From Chara braunii (Eukaryota > Streptophyta > Charophyceae > Charales > Characeae), in NCBI GenBank assembly GCA_003427395.1, contig BFEA01000120.1:703587-728121 (forward strand): a DNA stretch of 24,535 nt. The letters are read 5' to 3'. The notes beneath the pieces were generated by a model, which saw nothing but the letters and a program-made list of their open reading frames with translations, did no database searches and was not told the origin of the DNA. A program made the position numbers and the translations under genes. Below, one piece after another: positions 1 to 7,739 of the stretch (position 1 is the first letter of the stretch; the number at the start of each line of letters is the position of its first letter).

Positions 1-107
1 GGGGGGCAGCAATCTGGTTGCTTATTACCGGCAGGCAGAAAAACAGCAAAAGGGAGAACAAATAAAAAAAGAAAAATAGAAAAATAGAAAAAACACGTGT
101 ATTTCGA

Positions 108-190
108 GACACGTGGCATTCAAGACAGTTGGCGCTAAAGACACGTGGCATTGAGGGGGACATGTGGCACTGAAGACACGTGGCACTCAC
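108..190 (+). promoter_or_regulatory. Five-unit 16-bp tandem repeat carrying G-box/ABRE cores
   Basis: Five consecutive units with consensus GACACGTGGCATTGAA begin at 108, 124, 140, 159 and 175. The spacing is 16 bp except for a 3-bp insertion in the third unit. Three units keep CACGTG (110-115, 142-147, 177-182), one has CATGTG (161-166) and one is degenerate (126-131). A further CACGTG lies at 94-99, exactly 16 bp before the first full unit core. ACACGTGGC matches the plant ABRE/G-box recognised by bZIP factors, so the block could act as a hormone or stress-responsive cluster. It could equally be a minisatellite whose unit happens to contain the motif. No gene is visible close downstream. 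Confidence 0.6.
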
Positions 191-282
191 CCACGGCCGG
201 CGTACTCTCTCCCTCTCTTGCTGCGCGCATATCTAATCCCGACGACGTGTAGCGCCGTCCCGCCCGCCCGATTTCTATTTAA

Positions 283-410
283 TTTTTTTTTTTTTAAGAG
301 AAAGGCATATTATTATTGCAACAAGAAAGGGGGAGGCAAAAAAAAAAAAAAAAAAAAAAAAGAAAAGAAAGGGGGAGGCCGGGAATCCCTGACAAGCAAC
401 CAACCCGGGA
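283..410 (-). mobile_element. Probable retroposon 3' end (minus strand) with A/T runs
   Basis: A 13-T run (283-295) is followed by sequence that on the minus strand reads as an A-rich retroposon tail preceded by an AT-rich 3' end. A 24-A run lies at 338-361. The segment about 376-410 (CCGGGAATCCCTGACAAG, then CAACC and CCCGGG) is similar to 3479-3508 and more weakly to 16276-16305, both also next to T-rich tracts. This suggests the 3' terminus of a LINE or SINE. No coding part is recognisable here. Confidence 0.35.
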
Positions 411-1076
411 AATGTACTGGAAAACTTAGGTGCAGGCGTTGGGAGAATGCTCCAGTGAGTCGGTGACCTGACCTATGGATTTATGATCCTCCTACTTCGT
501 TATGTTCACTATACATTAATTAATGAGAATGCACAATTAATTAATAAATGGTCTTTTTTAATTTTTAGTATATTATATTACTATTATTACTTTTTTAAAA
601 TTAACAATATTCCTTAAAAGTACGGATTAGCAATTATATATCTCGGCATATACATATGAAATCACACATGAATCGGAGCGCAAAGGCGGAAAAAAGCAAA
701 ACAAGGAAAGGAAAAGAAGGAAAGCCCCACCTGCAAGAAAAAAAAAAAGAAGAAGAAAGAAAAAAATATATATATATAGCCAAACAGAGCTGCGCGGTAA
801 ACCGTAGGCAGAGAGGGAGAAGAGGACAACATATCTATGTTGTCACAAAAATATCAGAGCGCAAAAGCGAAAAAAAGAAAAAAAGAAAGAAAAGACGAAT
901 TCATTTTTTTATCTTCTTCCTTATAACTCCCCCTGTTCAGAACCTCTTCCGTACAAGGCCGCCCACGTGGATATATTGTCACATACATATATACGTATGT
1001 ATGTATATATATATAAAATATACTCCCTTCTTCATCATCATTCTGCTATCCCATGCGATGCGAACGCCAAGTACAG
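411..1076. other. No gene seen; AT- and purine-rich spacer
   Basis: The stretch contains AT-rich sequence (about 520-650), purine runs (about 680-770 and 860-900) and a TA-rich tract (about 975-1022). One isolated G-box (964-969) is present. The long plus-strand reading frame here is lysine-rich only because of the A-runs and has no recognisable domain. Confidence 0.5.
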
Positions 1077-1180
1077 TCTTGACCCGAAATAGAACGCCCG
1101 GTGATTACAGCTGTGCATTTGGTGCAACAGTCAGTCTAGATACAGCGATTATCACCGGGTGTTCTATTCGGGTGAAGATG
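1077..1180. repeat. Foldback element, family H2, copy a
   Basis: About 25-bp inverted arms (1083-1106 and 1150-1173) read ACCCGAAATAGAACGCCCGG on the left, and the complement of the right arm gives ACCCGAATAGAACACCCGG. The centre, GTGCATTTGGTGCAAC then CAGTCTAGATACAGC, recurs in a diverged copy at 23643-23740, and one arm recurs at 23408-23455. Size and structure fit a small TIR/MITE-like element, but no clear target duplication was found. Confidence 0.6.
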
Positions 1181-1306
1181 GCAGGAGAAGACAAGGGAAG
1201 CAAACTCCAAGAGTGGTGGAAGGGAGAATGGGAGAGAGGAGGTGTAGGAAGCCGAAGAAGCAGCAGAGGACGAAACTACTGAAAACCACAGACCGAGCAG
1301 GAGAAT

Positions 1307-1426
1307 GTGAGAGAGAGAGCGAGAAAGGGAGAGAGAGGAGTGAAGGCGGAAGGTGGGCGGGCAAGGAGGCCATAACTTACCTCCTCCCTCTCTCCCCTCT
1401 CTCTCTCCCATTTCTCTCTCTCCCAC
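1307..1426. repeat. GA-rich/CT-rich imperfect foldback
   Basis: A purine block of GAGAGA repeats (1307-1345) is followed by a pyrimidine block of CTCTCT repeats (1381-1426). The two are imperfect reverse complements around a GC-rich centre. It could form a hairpin or an intramolecular triplex, and GA repeats are also binding sites for plant GAGA-type factors. No function can be inferred from sequence alone. Confidence 0.5.
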
Positions 1427-1523
1427 AACGACAAGTCACTTCCTGTAGTCAGAGACGAGCAAGGAGACGTTCACTGAGAAGAGGAGGAGCCATAGCCGAA
1501 ACACCTGACAGGTCGGACCACTC

Positions 1524-1666
1524 AGGGCGTTCTCGTACTCACAGTAGCACGAATCTTAGATGTATGTAGTCGCATTTACGGCCGGACCAGTATGCTCCTG
1601 GCCACAATTCCATCCAGATAGAAGTCAAGTCAGGTAGAAAAACAAGGGCAAGTGTGAGTATGCCCT
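1524..1666. repeat. MITE-like element, family H3, copy a
   Basis: The right terminus TGTGAGTATGCCCT (1653-1666) faces a decayed left terminus, AGGGC then TACTCACA with an insertion, from 1524. The interior (GCATTTACGGCCGGACC, then CTGGCCACAATTCCATCCAG) aligns with copies at 5181-5303, 23266-23400 and 24028-24141. A short central stem, GGCCGG with CTGGCC, is visible. Confidence 0.6.
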
Positions 1667-1850
1667 CACAGCTTCTGTGCGACAGATATGGCGTCTGCAT
1701 CAGCCATGGCGATCTAACAACCCCCTCGCCCTCCCCCTCCCCCTCTCCTCATCAGGGTGCCACGTGGCGAAGCAGCAGCGATCCTTGTCGTTATGTGGGA
1801 TCCAAGCTGTCTAAAGGACCTGCCTGCCCTGTTGTCACCGCCGCGCCCTC

Positions 1851-1980
1851 TTCCACCCCTCTCCCACACCAAACCCCCCTTTTCCACCCCTCTCCCACAC
1901 CAAACCCCCCTTTTCCACCCCTCTCTCTCACACCAAACCCCCCTTTTCCACCCCTCTCTCTCAACACCAAACCCCTCTTC
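1851..1980. repeat. Pyrimidine-rich minisatellite, about four 31-33-bp units
   Basis: Units start at 1851, 1882, 1913 and 1946. Each reads TTCCACCCCTCTCCCACACC followed by AAACCCCCCTT, with two units expanded by CT dinucleotides. Proline-rich reading frames here result from the repeat and are not treated as genes. Confidence 0.85.
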
Positions 1981-2078
1981 CTCTCCTCCCCCACACAAAA
2001 CCGTTGGCCTGAGACGTTAGGGTTGAGTCGCATCACCGAGCGGATCGTCTCCAGGCGCGGCGCCGGGATACCGTTCAA

Positions 2079-2096
2079 TGTGCGACAGACAAGCAG
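2079..2096 (+). repeat. 18-bp exact direct repeat, copy 1 (second at 2964-2981)
   Basis: TGTGCGACAGACAAGCAG occurs identically at 2079-2096 and 2964-2981, 885 bp apart. Only weak similarity extends beyond the 18 bp. It is probably a remnant of a repeat family shared by the two foldback-rich segments. Confidence 0.6.
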
Positions 2097-2155
2097 AAGA
2101 AGAGGCCTTCAGTTCGACGGACGACATGCACAAGAGACAAAACAAAAAGACAAAA

Positions 2156-2212
2156 ATATATACATACGTAGATATATATATATATATCGATATATATATA
2201 TAGATATATATG
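2156..2212. repeat. Interrupted (AT)n microsatellite
   Basis: A TA-rich run is broken by TACGTA, ATCGAT and TAGATA. It is largely self-complementary around the ATCGAT. Reading frames with tyrosine/isoleucine repeats through it are artefacts. Confidence 0.8.
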
Positions 2213-2336
2213 GTGGTGCATCTTCCCATGTTCTAGCGGAAGATTCATTCTCATTCTGCAAATTTCGCGAGTTGTAAGTGGAGCGAGGCCCCTTGAATTG
2301 AAGCAGAGCAGCATCCCGGTCTGGGGCCAAGTCCCA

Positions 2337-2448
2337 CTACCGTCTTCCCCCGAACACAACGCACCCTGATTATGAATGTATACAAGGTATGTTTCTGTCC
2401 AGATACAGTCAGAATGAGGGTGCGTTTGTGTTCGGGGGCAGACGGTAG
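2337..2448. repeat. Foldback element, family H1, copy a
   Basis: Inverted arms of about 35 bp run inward from CTACCGTCTTCCCCCGAACA and from the complement of its counterpart ending at 2448 (CTACCGTCTGCCCCCGAACA). The centre, ATGTATACAAGGTATG then TACAGTCAG, is shared with an element at 24297-24487 that has entirely different arms. The module directly abuts another foldback at 2448. Confidence 0.7.
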
Positions 2449-2580
2449 CAGCGTTGAGGTTCCTCAACGCCTGAATCTGGACGTGTTTGTGGATATGTGT
2501 AGCAATCGCATTGAGTTTTCTCAACAGCACATCTCCACGAACACGTCCAGATTCAGGCGTTGAGGAAAACGCAACGCAGC
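2448..2580. repeat. Near-perfect hairpin with ~40-bp arms (foldback A)
   Basis: The arms 2460-2499 and 2528-2567 are reverse complements with two visible mismatches, and weaker pairing extends to 2448 and 2580. The loop holds a further small stem, TTGAG/CTCAA. This is the best preserved foldback in the window and so probably the youngest. A transcript would form a long hairpin of the sort processed into small RNAs. The 3' arm shares CACGTCCAG with foldback D and with family H3. Confidence 0.75.
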
Positions 2581-2822
2581 TGGTGGGAACTGGCCCCGGG
2601 GTGGGCGAAGTACCTACCGCCGCTGCCAAATCGAATCTGAACTCGTTTTCTCGAGAAAAAAAAAAAAAAACAATCTGGACTCGTTTGGCCAGAGGTGCAG
2701 AAAATGGCATTTGAACTGATTTTCTGCATCTGTGAGGAAAACAGGTCCAGAGACAGGATCTGAATCTGATCTTCTTTGCTACCTGTGGGACCTCGGCCCG
2801 GGCGGCGCAGTGCCAGCGGGAG
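2580..2822. repeat. Larger imperfect foldback (B)
   Basis: An inner 10-bp perfect stem, TGCAGAAAAT/ATTTTCTGCA (2696-2705 and 2719-2728), is followed outward by imperfect pairing of 2672-2695 with 2729-2755 and then of GC-rich outer arms. A 15-A run interrupts the left arm. The right arm (GTCCAG, then CTTCTTTGC and GTGGGA) resembles the right arm of foldback D. Outer limits are approximate. Confidence 0.5.
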
Positions 2823-3147
2823 TCGCGGTTCCAGGCCGATCGCGTCATGGCGAGGCGCCGATGCACACTTTTGTTTTGTTTTTTGTTGTTTTTTTTGTTT
2901 TTCAGATGTACACTACTGTTTGGGGAAAGAAAAGAAAAAAACTACCGTTGGCTACTCTTGCACTGTGCGACAGACAAGCAGCCGTGGCCGTTGGCTGTGC
3001 GACCTGTGCGACAGGCCACCAAACCGTTATGAGACGGCATGGGCATGCCGCCGCCCCGGATTGTGCTCTCGAAATTACAGGCGGGAAAATCGAGCGCCTC
3101 TGGAAATTACGGGCGCTCGGTTTGTACGCGACGTCCTTGCCGTCGTA

Positions 3148-3320
3148 GGGCCAGATCCCACTGGCAAAAAAGGATTAGATCAAGTGTGCGAATGTGGACG
3201 TGTTCAGGGCACAGATGCAGAAAAGCAGATCAATCACAATCTTTTCCACCTCTCCACAAACACGTCCAGGTTCAGAAACTTATATTCCAATCTTCTTTGC
3301 CAGTGGGATCTCGCTTGCCC
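3148..3320. repeat. Foldback D with ~55-bp imperfect arms
   Basis: The left arm contains AGATCCCACTGGCAAAAAAG and TGTGGACGTGTTC. The right arm contains the complements, AACACGTCCAGG and CTTCTTTGCCAGTGGGATCT. The terminal GGGCCAGATCCCACTGGC motif is echoed by foldback E (3584-3680), and the inner motif by foldback A. These modules therefore look related despite different arm sequences. Confidence 0.6.
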
Positions 3321-3384
3321 TAATTACCCTTCTCTCTAGTGCTCCGATTGTAACGGATGTCCCGAGGGAATCCCCGAAGGGGCG

Positions 3385-3421
<37 letters not shown>

Positions 3422-3583
3422 GGTGGAAGGGCCTTTTTTGGAGGGGCGGTGGGGAAGCAAGGAGTTTCATTACAAAGGCCGGGAATTCCTCACAAACAAC
3501 CCGGAACGAATCAGATCAGGGCTGTTGGGACCATTACCCAGGTTTTTTATTACATGTCAAAACGGGACAGGATGGCTTTCCAG

Positions 3584-3680
3584 GGGCAAGGCCCCACTTG
3601 CGCAAAATAGGAGATTTCGGCCGTTGATCTTCGCTATCTACGGTCAGTATCTCTTAATCCGTGCAAGTGGGACCTAGCCC
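3584..3680. repeat. Foldback E
   Basis: Imperfect arms run from GGGCAAGGCCCCACTTGCGC to the complement GGGCTAGGTCCCACTTGCAC, ending at 3680. An inner GGCCGT/ACGGTC stem is visible. The outer motif resembles the ends of foldback D. Confidence 0.5.
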
Positions 3681-4082
3681 AAGGCCTTTTTATTATCGTT
3701 ATAATATTAGGGGGGACCCTGTAATAACCAGCCCAAGTTCAAGCCTTCAACGAGAGAACATGCGGGAGCTGCAGCCGACCTGGGGGACCTGGGGTTGGGC
3801 GATACGGGCCAGGGGTCAGCCGGTAGCATCAGGACCGAGCTTCTACGATGGGCCAGTCATTTCCCAGCTTCAGTTAAGTGGGCTTTTAGCCCAACAACTC
3901 GGCAAAGAAAAGAAAGCAAAGCTGAAATTTCCAATTCTCACACACAAAACCCCTCATCCTACCGCTGCCCACCTCTACTAACTCTAGCCTAACCTACGCT
4001 ACCCTAAGCTATATCCTCACCCCTCCTCTCTCCCGCTTACCCGGCGGGGTGGGAACCTAACCCGGTTCCTGAGTCGCATGAC

Positions 4083-4158
4083 ACTCAAACGGGGGCCCGT
4101 CTCTACCGCCTCCTACGGTGGATTTTAACAGAGCGCCCTGTTATATCAACTAAGCATC
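4083..4158 (-). other. tRNA-like segment (possible SINE head or tRNA relic)
   Basis: Read on the minus strand, the segment begins GGATGCTTAGTTGATATAAC and about 55-60 nt later has CGTTTGAGTGTC, near the spacing of A and B boxes in tRNA-type RNA polymerase III promoters. CGTTTGAGTGT differs at several positions from GGTTCGANTCC, and no clean cloverleaf was drawn. It could be a tRNA-derived SINE head or a decayed tRNA. It is not annotated as a functional tRNA. Confidence 0.25.
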
Positions 4159-5180
4159 CACTCAGAGAACTGCAACTTCCCCTGTCCCCCTGCTGAAACT
4201 AGTTCCCCCCTTTGAGCCCATATATCTTGGAACCATCTCAGACCTGACCCCCCGCCACGGCCTCCTGGCCACCTTCCTCCTCCACTCCGCAGAGATGACT
4301 CTGCAAATCAGGGTGGCCTTTATTTCCGGTTCTTGCATAATTTTGCCCTTGAACAGGGACCAATTGCTTTCTGACCAGATCACCACGCAACCCACCACAT
4401 GTACCCTCTGGGCTACATAGCCCCACCCTCTCGGCAAATGGAGGTTCGGTGGAACCCAGCCTAGCAGGACCCAATCCCTATCCCACTTCAAGACACTGCA
4501 TGTCCATTCCTCCCATTTCCCGGCCCCCCATTCCCAAATGCGCCTTGAGGCTGGACAGTCCCACCATAGGTGGGCCGCGAATCGAAAGACCACAACCATC
4601 TCTTACGTTGGGAGTCCACCTTCAATCCCCGACGCAGCAGCCAGACTGTTGACGGTGTAGCTGGCAGGGGAGCTAGCCACAGCAGGATGTCGCTCTTGGC
4701 TTCCGCGAACCTGCCAATTGTTGCCAGCATCTCTAGAGAGTCTGACCACCTCTCTGTTGCAGCCTTGAGTGGTGTACAGGCTGACAACTGCAACTCATAT
4801 GCAAATCCCAGAGAAAATTTGTCCCATAACGCATCTTCACCCTGCCAACCCCTACCTCTCTAAGCCCATTTAAATCCGAAATCAATTTCCTCCATTCCAC
4901 AGCTTCACAGTCCACTCACCATCGTCACTGACTTTCTCCCTCGCTCTTATCTCCTGACATGACGAATTCTTTGTCTTCCTTGAAGAGTGCAGGCTCTCCT
5001 TCGGTCCCAGCGATTTCCACTGCTCAAACTTCCTCCCCCCTTCCTCTCTCTCCTGCCTTGAGGGACAATTTACAACATGACCGTCTTTGCCAAGAAACTC
5101 CTTTGTTTTTTTTGTTTTTTTTTTGTCCTCGCTAAGGAACAACATGCGTGGGAAAGTCCACTAACAGATCTTGCTACCTG

Positions 5181-5303
5181 AGGGCATACTCACACCAAGA
5201 CTTTCCTATATGAATTTGACTGCAATTACGGTTGCGTCTCAGTGTATCTTACGACAATTATGCCCAGAGTTGTGGCGAAAGAATCCTAGTATGAATGTGT
5301 CAT
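5181..5303. repeat. MITE-like element, family H3, copy d
   Basis: The left terminus AGGGCATACTCACA (5181-5194) is intact. The interior has TGACTGCAATTACGG, then GTATCTTACGACAATTATG and CCAGAG, which aligns with copy c at 24028-24141. The right terminus is decayed (CTAGTATGAATGTGTCATG). The position of the central hairpin is kept but its stem sequence differs from the other copies. Confidence 0.55.
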
Positions 5304-6119
5304 GAAAGCATACTCAAAGTAAGGATTTTTTTATTTTTTTTATTTTTTTCAAGTCAAAGTTGTCGTAGAGGCTGGCTACTAGGCATATGGCAGGCCCATC
5401 ACCACCTGACCATTTGATCCTCCCGATGTATTGCCTAACCAATCCCCTATGAGACACCCCCTTCAGCACTTACTCATCATCATGATCCCCGATGCATCCC
5501 TACTCCCAAGGTCCTACCTGAGGATACCCAAGATCATCACCCATTTTAGTGATCATTCACCGGGCAGCGGGTACTATAGGCATCAGGGCTAACCAGGTTC
5601 GCACCTCCCTCCCCACCCCTGATTGAAACACTATCGACCTTGATTGAGCCACGTTGTACCAGACACTTCGAGTGTTAGGGGTAAGCGTGTCACTACAAGT
5701 CTCATCGGTGAACCCTATTTTTTTCCTATTTTTTAAAGAGATCCTAACCTTATCGTCATCAACTCCCTCTAGTTATTCTTTTGAATTACTGCGGAGGTTA
5801 TTCGAACCTAAAGCATCTCCAGTTTTCATCCTTAGTAGGCTTACAACCACCATCTGCTCCCCATACCTCTATCATGAACTGAATGTCTAGACATTATATT
5901 AGCATCCTCCAGAGTAGCTCCAGATTTCATTGTCGAACGCATCGGCTCTCGCATTTTTCACGAAAGGTGAGAGCCCTCGCGGCCATGTCACGCAAGAGTT
6001 AAAGAAAATCAAACAGCACAAGAGACAACTTGGAGACAACGCATAAACAATCTCGCGAACCGTCGAGGCATGCGTGGTCGCGTTGCCACCTCGCCGTTTT
6101 AGTTGGGTGCACCAACTGT
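5304..6119. other. No gene seen; degenerate intergenic sequence
   Basis: Two T-rich runs near 5328-5350 are the only clear features. Short reading frames lack recognisable domains or start context. The sequence may be decayed transposon, but I cannot assign a family. Confidence 0.4.
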
Positions 6120-6245
6120 AATTTATGCGGTCCCCTACGATAGGATAGGTTTCCACGGGACACAACTTGCCTTCCCTTAGGGGCGTATCCCTACCGATCT
6201 ATTGACCCACGTACGAAAATTTTCATATGCAATTGCAAAGGTAGG
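6120..6245 (+). repeat. Diverged direct duplication, copy 1 (second at about 6805-6955)
   Basis: CCCCTACGATAGGATAG followed ~50 bp later by TATCCCTACCGATCTATTGA, CGTACGAAAA and GCAATTGCAAAGGT parallels CCCCTACGACAGGATAG, ATCCCCGCCGAGCTACTGAA, CGTACGAAAG and GCAATCGCAGAGGT at about 6812-6945. The two copies flank the ~60-bp repeat array. Confidence 0.5.
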
Positions 6246-6249
6246 TAAC

Positions 6250-6680
6250 CTGAACAGGCTGGACCCCTAGGATGGGGCAGTTTAGTCATATGTCAGTAAT
6301 AATATACACAAGTAGCAAGTAGGTATAAAATTGGTTATTGAGTTTGAACATGGTTAAAACAGGGTTGGGCGTACGCTTAGGATAGGGCGGTCTGATCGTC
6401 TGCCAAGAGAAAAAAATAAGCAGTGAATTGACATGTTACATGTTGTTGTCGTTACGGGGGGTGGACGTACTCCTATGATGGGGTTGTCCAATCATACGTC
6501 GTAAAGTTGTTGTTTAGGTAGGCTAAGCATACCCCTTGGGTGGGGCGATTTAATCTTATGCCATAAGTGATTGTTTAGGCGGGCTAGGCATATCCCTAGG
6601 ATGAAGCGGCCTAAGTCATATGCCTTATGTCGTTGCTAAACAGATACTAGACATACCCTTAGATGGGGCGGTGTTGTGAG
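6250..6680 (+). repeat. ~60-bp tandem repeat, first locus (about six diverged units)
   Basis: Recurring blocks read approximately GGCTAGGCATACCCCTAGGA, TGGGGCGGTCTAATCATATG and CCATAAGT with GTTGTTTAGGC. Clear units begin near 6250, 6360, 6465, 6523, 6583 and 6644. The last three are regularly spaced by about 60 bp. The same family appears in the same orientation at 14148-14325. Confidence 0.65.
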
Positions 6681-6804
6681 CATCGATCCCTCAGAGGACC
6701 TTCCCGGCTGCGTCACACAAAATTTGTGGCAGGACTTTCCACTCTTTATCGCGGTGCAATGGAGTTTTCGTCGCCTCTCCGGTCGAGTGCGCCAGCCATA
6801 CCTC

Positions 6805-6955
6805 TCGCAAACCCCTACGACAGGATAGAGCCATACGAGGTTCAACTTACCTCCACCTGAGATAGTTATCACCATCACTTAGGTGGGCATATCCCCGCCG
6901 AGCTACTGAACTGCGTACGAAAGTTAATCAGTTGCAATCGCAGAGGTGACCCGAC
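6805..6955 (+). repeat. Diverged direct duplication, copy 2
   Basis: Partner of 6120-6245, with the intervening ~60-bp array between the pair. Divergence is high, so the duplication is old. Confidence 0.5.
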
Positions 6956-7676
6956 CGAGGGTGTTCTCAAACGTTGTAGCATAGGGGGTACGCACGGTCT
7001 CATGCCTCTATCGGACCTGTACGTGAACCGATGCATTGGGAGGCTGAAGTCCCAAGCACGACTCGTCGTCCGTCATCGAGGACGCATCCAACTTACCACG
7101 CATTACACCATGCTAAAAACGTAAAATCAAATATACACACAAACAAAACACTCCTAGTCCCTTTGGTATCCGACCCATAACCTTTTGACACAGAAATCGG
7201 TAAGGCGTCACGCGCGAGACTTAAGATAAAATCGCGCAAGCGCAGTGTTTACTCATATCGACTAGCCATACATGCATACGCAAGCAGTCACAACGATGAC
7301 GTACTATGTAGTACCCACGTAGGTTGTGTTCGACACTCAAGTGTCGGCTGACACGAACCTTGAGGGGTTAATTTCTCGACGCTAGACAACTGCTAAGGTG
7401 GTTGAGAACCACACCCTCTTCTGCATCCTACAGAGAGTGGGTGGTACACAGGTTCCGGCCTGTTGTGGCAATCATGTTTTATTGCCCTAGAGACCAACTT
7501 CATCATCTAGGGTATGGAGAGAAGTCAAAGGGTTTGACTTTGACGACTACCACGAACGTCAACGTCAAACTATAATAATTAAAAAAAACAAAAGACGAAA
7601 ATGATTTTTTTTTTTTTTTTCCACACATAATTTGTTTAACCCCCACGCACGGTCGTGGTAGACCGTGCAAACACTC

Positions 7677-7680
<4 letters not shown>
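6956..7680. other. No gene seen
   Basis: Mixed-composition sequence with a few small inverted repeats, such as GATGC with GCATC around 7032-7089, and a 16-T run near 7605-7620. No coding or RNA gene signal was recognised. Confidence 0.4.

Positions 7681-7736
<56 letters not shown>
7681..7736. repeat. (TA)28 microsatellite
   Basis: Twenty-eight uninterrupted TA dinucleotides, flanked by AAGG on both sides. The tract is perfectly self-complementary and likely length-polymorphic. Confidence 0.98.

Positions 7737-7739
<3 letters not shown>

Larger units (their letters stand above)
3386..4920 (-). mobile_element. 5'-truncated LINE fragment, 3' part of an L1-type ORF2
   Basis: On the minus strand, 4599-4162 encodes a peptide with HLWWDC followed by WEWG, a GWGYVAQRVHVVGCVVIWSE block and AEWRRKVA. 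It aligns with the C-terminus of the larger LINE in this window (HLWWDGP, HGWGYVVQVSRAIMMWVI, ADWRRKV). The upstream piece 4793-4600 (LLWLAPLPATPSTVWLLRRG) is in another frame and aligns with LLWLQSHIAVPTARWL of the large LINE, so at least one frameshift lies near 4600. This region corresponds to the zf-RVT domain and tail of ORF2. No endonuclease or polymerase core is present, so the copy is 5'-truncated, as LINEs often are. A 33-T run (3386-3418), with TTCATTACAAA downstream, is the likely 3' poly(A) tail in complement, but foldback E lies between tail and coding part, so the join is uncertain. The 5' boundary (4920 to about 5110) is not resolved and no target duplication was found. Confidence 0.6.

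Noticed and set aside
164-466. Lysine-rich 100-codon frame
   Set aside because: Runs through poly(T) and poly(A) tracts; composition is dictated by homopolymers.
656-1282. 208-codon frame
   Set aside because: Lysine/isoleucine-rich product of A-runs and TA repeats that enters the H2 foldback; no domain seen.
1654-2277. 207-codon proline-rich frame
   Set aside because: Derived from the pyrimidine minisatellite and the AT microsatellite; opposite-strand frames are equally open.
2075-2866. 263-codon minus-strand frame
   Set aside because: Crosses three foldbacks, a poly(A) run and an AT microsatellite; no recognisable domain.
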